Of a stretch of 5,630 nucleotides of DNA, positions 1 to 4,485 are shown one piece after another; position 1 is the stretch's first letter, and each line of letters opens with the position of its first letter. The notes under the pieces are model-generated. The model had not been told where the DNA came from, searched no databases, and saw only the letters and a program-made list of their open reading frames with translations. Source of the DNA: Chloroflexota bacterium (lineage in GTDB: Bacteria > Chloroflexota > Anaerolineae > Fen-1058); contig JACRBO010000101.1 in the NCBI GenBank assembly GCA_016219235.1, forward strand, positions 1-5,630, in the 5' to 3' direction. The position numbers and the translations under genes were made by a program.

Positions 1-900
1 GGCCCGGCCGATCGCCGCGCCCGTGGCGACCTGATTGGCGCGGCGCTCCACCTCGCGCGTCCGATCGGCCACCTGCTGCTCCAGCGTGCGCGCATACGCT
101 TCCTGTTGTTGGCGCGCCTGACGGACTTCGGCGGTCATCATGTTGAGTGCGCCCGCCAGTTCGCCGAATTCGTCGCGCGTATCGATCAACACCGATCGAT
201 CCAGCTGGCCCTGCCGGATGTCTTCCACGCCCGCGCGCAGTTTGGCCAGCGGCACAGCGATGCGCGCCAGCACCAGACCGATCATCACGATAACGGCGAT
301 CACCACGACGACGGCCGTCGCGACGAGCACCCCGGTCGCCAGCGCAATAGTTCGATCGGCCTGCGCCTGCGCGACGTTGACCTGATCCAGTTCCAACTGC
401 TCGAAGTCGCGCAGGGCCTGAATGAGCGGCTGCTGATAGTTCTCGATCAGCAGCATCAGCGCCCGATTGGTTTGCGGCCCGACGCCGGCTTCCGCGTCGT
501 AAGCGGTCAGGACGCGGGTGGCCTGCGCCGTGAAGGCGATGAGGTTTTGGCGCACCTGGCTGATACGGATGCTTTCTTCGACATCGTTGGAGTCGGTGGC
601 GGCAATGGCCTGCTCGATGAGGGTGTCGAGCAACTGCGTCTGGTTGTCAAACAGGGCGCGCTGCGCGGTGGAGGCGGCGGGCTGATGAGTGTAGTTGCGG
701 ACGATGTCCGTCAGGGTCAGGCTTTCCGATCGGATGCGGGCGCTGAGCGCCGCAATCTCGGCGCGGGCCGCGACGCGCGTCAACGTATCGTGACTGACGC
801 GCACCAGGACAGTCGAGCCAAGACTGAGGACGAGCGCCAGCAAGGCCAACGCTGCAAAGGCCAGCACCAGGCGGCGCGTGATGCGTCCACGCAGGATCAA
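1..900 (-). CDS. Membrane sensor protein with HAMP domain (probable sensor histidine kinase or related signal transducer), N-terminal part
   Basis: The frame is open for 300 codons and runs off the window, so the output domain is not visible. The order is: a short basic N-terminus, membrane segment 1 (about residues 11-33), a mostly helical outer domain (about 34-184), membrane segment 2 (about 185-212), a HAMP domain (about 210-262, with a conserved Pro217 and a DEFGEL motif at 243-248), and a charged coiled coil (about 262-292, ending ADRTREVERR). This layout is typical of sensor kinases and GAF/kinase hybrids, where HAMP passes a signal from outside to a cytoplasmic output domain. The start is TTG at 900, five bases after a GGGAG ribosome site (906-910). 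No ATG or GTG start lies between it and the in-frame TAG of the gene upstream. That gene, a solute-binding lipoprotein, ends 12 bases before, so the two are probably one operon and the binding protein may deliver the ligand signal. A chemoreceptor is the main alternative. Confidence 0.8.
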   Translation of the reverse strand, partial: MILRGRITRRLVLAFAALALLALVLSLGSTVLVRVSHDTLTRVAARAEIAALSARIRSESLTLTDIVRNYTHQPAASTAQRALFDNQTQLLDTLIEQAIAATDSNDVEESIRISQVRQNLIAFTAQATRVLTAYDAEAGVGPQTNRALMLLIENYQQPLIQALRDFEQLELDQVNVAQAQADRTIALATGVLVATAVVVVIAVIVMIGLVLARIAVPLAKLRAGVEDIRQGQLDRSVLIDTRDEFGELAGALNMMTAEVRQARQQQEAYARTLEQQVADRTREVERRANQVATGAAIGRA

Positions 901-912
901 AATATCTCCCGG

Positions 913-2196
913 CTATTGGTTGTTTCGATCAAGTTCGGCCTGATACGCCGGGGCAATGTCGTCCAGCGCCTGCTGCGCCGTGACTTTGCCCAGCAGCACC
1001 GCTTGCAGCGCCGTTTCCCAGCGCATGCGCAGTTCGATCGAAAGCGAGGCGACCGGTTCATAGATGCCGAAACTGACCAGCTTCGCCACGACTTCACGAT
1101 TGGCATTGGTGGCATAGCCCGTGTTGCTGCGCCGCAAGCCCGGCGCCTGTTGATAGTTGGGCACATCGCGGGCGACCTGGCTGCTGGTTAAATAGCGGGC
1201 GAATTCATTGGCGGCTTTGAGCTGCTCCGGGTCCGAGACGTTGGCGATGCCATACAGGCCAAACGCGCCGGTGGTGACCGTTTTGCCGAGTTGGCCCATC
1301 GGGATGGGCAAAGCCGCAAAAGTCGCGCCGCGCTTTTCCATATCGGGAATGAAGTTGGGCGTGTCCATCACCATCGCCACCGTGCCGCTCATGAATTGCG
1401 ATCGGACCAGCGCCTGATCGCCCAGGCCAAAATCGGGCGGCGTCACGCGATGGACGCGCACCAGATCGGCGATCTTTTGCAGGGCCGAAGCGCCCTCGGC
1501 CGTGTTCTGCACGAAGCGTTTGGCGTCCGGGCTGTGGACGCGGCCGCCGTCGATGTAGAGTAGCGGGAGATAAACCACAGCGCCGGGCGCGGCTGAGGCA
1601 GTGAAACCGTAAACGGGCGTGCCGTCCGCGCGTTGGAAGGTCAGTTGCTGCGCGGCAGCGACGAATTCGTCCCATGTCCACGGCCTGTCCAGCGTGGGCA
1701 GCACCACACCGCGCTCCTGAAAAATGGCGGGGTTGGCGTAAATGGCGACGGCCGTGACCCACAGCGGCCACGCATAAATCTGGCCGTCTACAATGGCGGC
1801 TTCCAGACCGCTGGCGTAGAAGTCGGCTTTGTCATCGCCGGTCAGGTACGGATCAATCGGGGCCAGCCAGCCAGCGCGGGCGAAGCGCGCCAGATCGACG
1901 GTGTTGACGCTGAGGACGTTGATGCCGGCATGGGTGCTCAAGGCCGTTTCCAACTGCGCGGTCCCTTCGGCCGTCCACGGCAGGCCGACGATCTTGACTT
2001 TGATGTTGGGATGCGTCTGCTCGAAGGCTTTGACGGCCTGCGCGTTGGTAACCGAGGTGGTGTCCGTGCCGCCTTCGGTGTAGCCGCGCTTGTAGAAGGT
2101 GATGGTGACTGGCGCGGCGGGGTCGGCCGGGGCGACACAGGCGGTCGCCACCATCAAGACTGCCAGCAGGCTTACACAACGGCTAAGCGTCTTCAT
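913..2196 (-). CDS. Extracellular solute-binding lipoprotein, ABC transporter family 1 (sugar-type)
   Basis: The product has 427 residues, a usual length for family 1 substrate-binding proteins, which capture sugars or similar solutes outside the membrane and hand them to an ABC permease or a sensor. Residues 1-20 are a lipoprotein signal: a basic start, a hydrophobic core, then ATAC with Cys20 as the likely lipidated residue. After it come family features: FEQTHPNIKVKI (58-69), DLARFARAGWLAPIDPYL (101-118), AWPLWV..IYANPAIFQERG (142-163), PWTWDEFVAAAQQL (172-185) and FMSGTVAMVMD (268-278). ATG 2196 is preferred to the in-frame start at 2217 because AGGAAGG (2204-2210) sits seven bases before it and the signal peptide begins exactly there. 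The next gene on the same strand encodes a HAMP sensor 12 bases on. No permease is seen, so a sensing role is as likely as transport. The ligand cannot be read from the sequence. Confidence 0.93.
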   Translation of the reverse strand: MKTLSRCVSLLAVLMVATACVAPADPAAPVTITFYKRGYTEGGTDTTSVTNAQAVKAFEQTHPNIKVKIVGLPWTAEGTAQLETALSTHAGINVLSVNTVDLARFARAGWLAPIDPYLTGDDKADFYASGLEAAIVDGQIYAWPLWVTAVAIYANPAIFQERGVVLPTLDRPWTWDEFVAAAQQLTFQRADGTPVYGFTASAAPGAVVYLPLLYIDGGRVHSPDAKRFVQNTAEGASALQKIADLVRVHRVTPPDFGLGDQALVRSQFMSGTVAMVMDTPNFIPDMEKRGATFAALPIPMGQLGKTVTTGAFGLYGIANVSDPEQLKAANEFARYLTSSQVARDVPNYQQAPGLRRSNTGYATNANREVVAKLVSFGIYEPVASLSIELRMRWETALQAVLLGKVTAQQALDDIAPAYQAELDRNNQ

Positions 2197-2203
2197 ACTC
2201 TTA

Positions 2204-2210
2204 CCTTCCT
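2204..2210 (-). promoter_or_regulatory. Shine-Dalgarno site of the solute-binding protein gene
   Basis: Minus-strand AGGAAGG lies seven bases upstream of ATG 2196. It decides the start against an in-frame upstream start at 2217, which has no ribosome site and would put seven polar residues before the signal peptide. Confidence 0.75.
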
Positions 2211-2237
2211 GATACAATTTACCAACCGAGTGTCAAC

Positions 2238-2266
2238 ATATTAACCGATTCGACACGGTTTGGCAA
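2238..2266 (-). promoter_or_regulatory. Candidate sigma70-type promoter for the solute-binding protein/sensor operon
   Basis: On the minus strand, TTGCCA (2261-2266) and TAATAT (2238-2243) are separated by 17 bases. Initiation would fall near 2231, giving a leader of about 35 bases that contains the AGGAAGG ribosome site. A TTGACA occurs further downstream (2230-2235 region), but any matching -10 would overlap the ribosome site, so it is a poorer candidate. This was read by eye; there is no expression evidence. Confidence 0.45.
2243..2260. promoter_or_regulatory. Inverted repeat between -35 and -10: candidate operator
   Basis: AACCG (2243-2247) and CGGTT (2256-2260) form a 5-bp inverted repeat with an 8-base spacer, filling the spacer of the candidate promoter for the solute-binding protein operon. 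A dimeric repressor bound here would block the promoter. A third AACCGA copy lies at 2224-2229. The arms are short, so chance is possible. Confidence 0.3.
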
Positions 2267-2272
2267 TGGCAA

Positions 2273-2290
2273 GCCGTAACGTCTTACGGC
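2273..2290. promoter_or_regulatory. 18-bp inverted repeat, candidate operator in the divergent control region
   Basis: GCCGTAA, CGTC, TTACGGC: perfect 7-bp arms around a 4-base centre. It lies just upstream of the minus-strand -35 and about 28 bases before the plus-strand -10 at 2318, so one bound dimer could affect both directions. Its centre is 30 bp from that of the inverted repeat at 2243-2260, roughly three helical turns. No cognate regulator gene is visible. Confidence 0.4.
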
Positions 2291-2314
2291 GCTTAACGTC
2301 ATGCTGGATCGGTG

Positions 2315-2323
2315 TGCTACAAT
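2315..2323 (+). promoter_or_regulatory. Extended -10 element (TGCTACAAT), plus strand
   Basis: TGC followed by TACAAT is a good extended -10. No convincing -35 is present at 17 bp (TTAACG at 2293-2298 would be 19 bp away). Initiation near 2330 would leave only about five bases before ATG 2335, a nearly leaderless message. The same TGnTACAAT form occurs at 4471-4479. Confidence 0.4.
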
Positions 2324-2334
2324 AAGCGGCAGCC

Positions 2335-2508
2335 ATGCCCAATTTGACCGAGGAGCAAGCATTCTCAGACACACGCCGGGCGCGCCTCGCCGCACTGCGG
2401 GGGCAAGGCGTGCACCCACTGCGTGGTTGCAGTGCGGTGTGCGGATCAAGCCTCAACCGGCGTCTGGCGCGCAGCGTGCCTGACGCCGCGCTTGACAAGC
2501 CATATTGA
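2335..2508 (+). CDS. Possible 57-residue small protein of unknown function (or a gene remnant)
   Basis: The reading frame runs from ATG 2335 to TGA 2506-2508, right after the TGCTACAAT element. There is no Shine-Dalgarno site, which fits a nearly leaderless message. The first half (RRARLAALRGQGVHPL, residues 14-29) faintly recalls the N-terminus of bacterial lysyl-tRNA synthetases, which often read RREKL..LR..GI.P; the match then stops, and the second half looks unlike a protein domain. It could be a truncated remnant, a short leader peptide, or chance. Two strong hairpins lie inside the frame, so the segment may act as RNA rather than as protein. The next gene begins 44 bases downstream on the same strand. 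Confidence 0.3.
   Translation: MPNLTEEQAFSDTRRARLAALRGQGVHPLRGCSAVCGSSLNRRLARSVPDAALDKPY
2390..2437 (+). other. RNA hairpin: 9-bp perfect stem, 30-base loop
   Basis: CCGCACTGC (2390-2398) pairs exactly with GCAGTGCGG (2429-2437), and G-U pairs could extend it at both ends. It lies within the possible small reading frame at 2335-2508. No T-run follows, so it is not an obvious terminator. Confidence 0.4.
2458..2488 (+). other. Strong RNA hairpin: 13 bp with one central mismatch, 3-base loop
   Basis: CGGCGTC (2458-2464) pairs with GACGCCG (2482-2488). After one T-T mismatch, GGCGCG (2466-2471) pairs with CGTGCC (2475-2480) with one G-U pair around a CAG loop. It ends 64 bases before the CxxC protein gene at 2553. 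The absence of a following T-run argues against a simple intrinsic terminator; an RNA processing or attenuation structure is possible. Confidence 0.5.
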
Positions 2509-2552
2509 GGATTGCTGAACAAGCGGGATACAACGCGGCGACAGAGGGTGAG

Positions 2553-2903
2553 ATGGATACCAACGCTTACATTGAAGGGATGCTGGCCGAGATGTTTAGC
2601 AGGGCCAGGCGGCAATGGGGCAGCGCCATTAAGGCGTACTGGTTTTATGCCGGCGAAGCGTGCCCCGGCTGTCTGCGCTCCGTGGATGCCATGAAGTACA
2701 AAGGCCGCGACGCGCTGTCGCTGAATGCCTTTATCTACCGCGAGCGCGGCATACTGATCGGGTATCTGTTGTGTAAACGCTGCGCGAAGCATATCTTTGA
2801 CGCCGCGAAGCAACACCCGTACCAGCAGACGCCGCTGCACACGACGATTGAGCAGAACTTGATCGCAGCATATCAGCGCCACCTGGCGTCGCTGGATGCG
2901 TGA
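2553..2903 (+). CDS. Conserved-looking small protein with a CxxC/CxxC metal-binding pair, function unknown
   Basis: The product has 116 residues. I do not recognise a named family. Two CxxC motifs, CPGC (37-40) and CKRC (74-77), sit 33 residues apart and are a likely four-cysteine zinc site (zinc-ribbon-like). Between them is an ordered segment, MKYKGRDALSLNAFIYRERG (47-66), and a hydrophobic stretch ILIGYLL leads into the second motif. The flanks are helical: an amphipathic N-terminus (1-33) and a C-terminus ending in TTIEQNLIAAYQRHL. There is no signal peptide, so it is probably cytoplasmic. ATG 2553 is chosen over the in-frame TTG at 2505 because GAGG (2544-2547) precedes it at five bases. 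The real strand is this one: a longer antisense frame has an arginine-rich, low-complexity composition typical of a shadow. It is followed by the KTSEV repeat element rather than by a coupled gene. Confidence 0.75.
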   Translation: MDTNAYIEGMLAEMFSRARRQWGSAIKAYWFYAGEACPGCLRSVDAMKYKGRDALSLNAFIYRERGILIGYLLCKRCAKHIFDAAKQHPYQQTPLHTTIEQNLIAAYQRHLASLDA

Positions 2904-2965
2904 TCTGGCGGACGATGACACGCTCGGCGTGGCGGCTGGCGTTGAATTTAGAACGGGCGAAGTGA

Positions 2966-3064
2966 AGACCTCGGAGGTTTTCATTGACGATCAGGCATCG
3001 GCTGACAATCATTCGCGCAATCCGGGCAGCCTTGCCAGCCAGCCCGTTAAAACCTCCGAGGTCT
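2966..3064. repeat. 99-bp element bounded by perfect 16-bp inverted repeats (KTSEV-type interspersed repeat)
   Basis: AGACCTCGGAGGTTTT (2966-2981) and AAAACCTCCGAGGTCT (3049-3064) are exact reverse complements around a 67-base interior. Each arm is itself nearly palindromic (ACCTC, one base, GAGGT), so either orientation can encode the peptide KTSEV; in one plus-strand frame both arms do, with synonymous codons. The element occupies most of the 195-base gap between the CxxC protein gene and the lipoprotein gene. It resembles a small non-autonomous mobile or REP-like palindromic unit. From memory, this motif recurs in Chloroflexota intergenic regions. No flanking target duplication is evident. 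Confidence 0.7.
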
Positions 3065-3098
3065 GGCCCCCGCGCCGACTTAACCGGACAGGAGCGAT

Positions 3099-3563
3099 AT
3101 GCGCAACGCACTGGTAGCGATCATCCTGTTGACGAGTTTGACTTCGGCCTGTAATTCAGCGGCGACATTCGCCAGCCCGCCAGCGTCAGCCGATCAGTCC
3201 GGGTGGACGCTCGCTTATGCGCACGACGCGCAGGGCGTTCGCACGGACGGCGATCTTGAAGCGCTGATCAGCGCGGTAACCACTGGACGCGCGGTGAGAA
3301 TCGTCACCGGCGGCCCGCAAGAGTATTACAGCACCGACGCCGGCAACCTCTGGGTGCGGAATGGCATTGTGTATGCTCAAAACGCCTCATCAGTCAGTGT
3401 CGAGTATCACGACGACCTGCTGCTCTTCAAAGAGGACTCGTATTACTGGATGATCATCGTCAGTACGCGAGGAGATCGGGACTCGATCCGATGGGACGTC
3501 GGGGCGCACGTCCCGCGCGGGCATACGCGTGACCGGGTGGCCGTCAGATGGTTTGTGCGCTGA
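3099..3563 (+). CDS. Secreted lipoprotein of unknown function, with a C-terminal beta-rich domain
   Basis: The product has 154 residues. MRNALVAIILLTSLTSAC is a short lipoprotein signal with Cys18 as the probable lipidated residue; the residue at -3 is Thr rather than Leu, so the lipobox is imperfect. A low-complexity linker (about 19-33) follows, then a single domain with GWTLAYAHDAQG (35-46), DLEALISAV (52-60) and a G.AVRIV turn (63-70). The pattern 'AHD..G....G....LI.AV..G..VRI' recalls uncharacterised secreted proteins of other bacteria, but I cannot name the family. The rest alternates hydrophobic and polar residues, suggesting beta strands, with aromatic YYW and a basic C-terminus. ATG 3099 has AGGAG (3090-3094) four bases upstream. 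The gene stands alone between the KTSEV repeat and a promoter for the next gene. It is probably anchored on the outer face of the membrane. Confidence 0.82.
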   Translation: MRNALVAIILLTSLTSACNSAATFASPPASADQSGWTLAYAHDAQGVRTDGDLEALISAVTTGRAVRIVTGGPQEYYSTDAGNLWVRNGIVYAQNASSVSVEYHDDLLLFKEDSYYWMIIVSTRGDRDSIRWDVGAHVPRGHTRDRVAVRWFVR

Positions 3564-3566
3564 CGG
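3541..3566 (+). terminator. Hairpin across the lipoprotein stop codon, weak terminator candidate
   Basis: CCGTCAG (3541-3547) pairs perfectly with CTGACGG (3560-3566) around a 12-base loop, with the TGA stop inside the right arm. Only TTT (3571-3573) follows, not a full T-run, so termination strength is doubtful. Confidence 0.3.
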
Positions 3567-3580
3567 TGAGTTTCGCGCGA

Positions 3581-3610
3581 TTGAATATCCGGGGCATATG
3601 AGCCTACTAT
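3581..3610 (+). promoter_or_regulatory. Candidate promoter for the RidA-family operon
   Basis: TTGAAT (3581-3586) and TACTAT (3605-3610) are 18 bases apart, giving a start near 3617 and a leader of about 70 bases. Direct repeats TATCCGG at 3586-3592 and 3608-3614, 22 bases apart, overlap both boxes and might bind a regulator. Both boxes match the consensus at only four of six positions. Confidence 0.35.
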
Positions 3611-3688
3611 CCGGCAGAGTGTAGTTGCCGCCAGCAGCTTTCACTTTTCAAATCCACCACCACATTGATCTCGATCACAGGAGAAAAC

Positions 3689-4099
3689 ATGACCGGCCAA
3701 TCTCAGAGTATTCGCTTTGTCAATCCGATCGATTTGCCGAGGCCCTTCGGGTATTCGCACGTCGCCGAGGTGTCGGGCGGCAAGACCATCTACCTGTCCG
3801 GGCAAGTCGCCCTCGATCGATCTGGCAATCTGATCGGCCCCGGCGATCTGCGCGCGCAAACGCAGCAAGTGTTCGCGAATCTGAACGCGGCGCTGGAAGC
3901 GGTCGGAACAGATTTCAACGCCGTCGTCAAGCTTACCTACTTCTTGTTGGACATCTCGCAAATCCAGATCGTGCGCCAGGTGCGCGATCAATTTGTGAAC
4001 GTTCAGCAGCCGCCGGCCAGTTCAGCCGTCGAAGTGCGCCGCCTGTTCCGCGACGATCTGTTGATCGAAATTGAAGCGATCGCCGTCATTCCCGCCTGA
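3689..4099 (+). CDS. RidA/YjgF/UK114-family protein, variant lacking the substrate-binding arginine
   Basis: The product has 136 residues, the normal family length. Canonical members are cytoplasmic trimers; RidA itself hydrolyses reactive enamine/imine intermediates from PLP enzymes such as threonine dehydratase. Family features are in order: GYSHVAEV (21-28), IYLSGQVALD (34-43, with the conserved Gly38), a QQVFANLNAALEAVG helix (59-73), VVKLTYFLLDI (79-89), and PPASSAVEV..LF (108-120) with IEIEAIAV (126-133). In E. coli RidA the segment is PARS with Arg105, which binds the substrate carboxylate; here it is PASS, with Ser111 in that place. The acidic residue corresponding to Glu120 (Glu127) is kept. 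So this belongs to a Rid subgroup that is not expected to act as the standard deaminase, and its substrate is unknown. AGGAG (3679-3683) lies five bases before ATG 3689, which is preferred to TTG 3665. The next gene starts one base after the stop. Confidence 0.93.
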   Translation: MTGQSQSIRFVNPIDLPRPFGYSHVAEVSGGKTIYLSGQVALDRSGNLIGPGDLRAQTQQVFANLNAALEAVGTDFNAVVKLTYFLLDISQIQIVRQVRDQFVNVQQPPASSAVEVRRLFRDDLLIEIEAIAVIPA

Positions 4100-4100
4100 C

Positions 4101-4433
4101 ATGCGAGCATCCAAACCATTATCGCTGGCAGAAACGCAAAGCCAGGCGTATCTCATCTACTCGGAATGGGGACCGTCGCGCTTGATTCCCAGAGATCAAC
4201 GCCTGGCCGAGTGCTTTCCTGAGATTCCTGAGGATACCCGCCACGCCTGGATGAAAGAGTTCGATCAAGTCGAGGCCGCCATCTGGAAGGCCGCCGAGGC
4301 GGGCGGGCCGCGTACCGGGTCGTTTGAGGTTTTCGCTCGGCAGATGAAGGCGTCCTTCCCCTTTATGAGCAACAAAGCCCTCAGCCGCGCGTGGTCGCTG
4401 GCGGGATACTATACGGCGCATGAAGGGTATTAA
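4101..4433 (+). CDS. 110-residue protein of unknown function, probably translationally coupled to the RidA-family gene
   Basis: I do not recognise a family. The protein is soluble and mainly helical, with no signal peptide and no cysteines. It has a run of aromatic and turn residues, YSEWGPSRLIPRDQRL (20-35), then FPEIPEDTRHAWMKEFDQVEAAIW (39-62), a GGPR turn (68-71), and FPFM..KALSRAWSLAGYY (86-104), and it ends AHEGY. The well-ordered motifs suggest a conserved family rather than a chance frame. ATG 4101 follows the RidA-family stop (4097-4099) by a single base and has no Shine-Dalgarno site, so ribosomes probably re-initiate after the upstream stop. An in-frame TTG at 4071 would add ten residues overlapping the RidA-family gene and is less likely. 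Coupling implies matched amounts of the two proteins and perhaps a shared pathway; no reaction can be assigned. Confidence 0.75.
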   Translation: MRASKPLSLAETQSQAYLIYSEWGPSRLIPRDQRLAECFPEIPEDTRHAWMKEFDQVEAAIWKAAEAGGPRTGSFEVFARQMKASFPFMSNKALSRAWSLAGYYTAHEGY

Positions 4434-4450
4434 GCCAACTGCAACCTTCG

Positions 4451-4479
4451 TTGCGGCACCTATGGCATGATGTTACAAT
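4451..4479 (+). promoter_or_regulatory. Promoter for the two small genes, apparently giving a leaderless message
   Basis: TTGCGG (4451-4456) and TACAAT (4474-4479) have a 17-base spacer, and TG at 4471-4472 makes an extended -10 (TGTTACAAT). Normal initiation seven bases after the -10 falls at 4486, the A of the ATG. No Shine-Dalgarno site exists, which agrees. The -35 overlaps the right arm of a small hairpin (GCAAC-CTTC-GTTGC, 4441-4454). TTGCGGCA is repeated at 4451-4458 and 4479-4486. Confidence 0.6.
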
Positions 4480-4485
4480 TGCGGC

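Noticed and set aside
106..1191. 361-codon open frame on the plus strand
   Set aside because: It lies antisense to the sensor and the binding protein, both with clear domain patterns. Its composition (rich in Arg, Gln, His and Asp) is typical of a GC-rich shadow frame.
1205..1771. 188-codon frame on the minus strand within the binding-protein gene
   Set aside because: It is another frame of the same strand, with His/Arg-rich composition and no ribosome site; the family 1 frame explains the segment.
2230..2235. TTGACA-like -35 on the minus strand near 2230
   Set aside because: At normal spacing the -10 would be TATCAG overlapping the ribosome site, leaving no room for initiation before the start codon.
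1633..2244. 203-codon open frame on the plus strand
   Set aside because: Antisense to the N-terminal half of the binding protein; glycine-rich low-complexity translation without a recognisable domain.
2492..2497. TTGACA on the plus strand before the CxxC gene
   Set aside because: No -10-like hexamer at 16-18 bases; the sequence there is CTGAAC.
2241..2984. 247-codon minus-strand frame beginning KTSEVF
   Set aside because: It starts in the inverted-repeat element, lies antisense to the CxxC protein, runs through hairpins and a promoter, and has Arg/Ser-rich shadow composition.
2966..3064. Reading the inverted repeats as a CRISPR fragment or a terminator
   Set aside because: Only two copies, in opposite orientation, with a 67-base interior and no T-run after the second arm.
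4439..4456. Hairpin after the 110-residue gene as a terminator
   Set aside because: The stem is about 7 bp with a G-U pair and no T-run follows; it overlaps the -35 of the next promoter.
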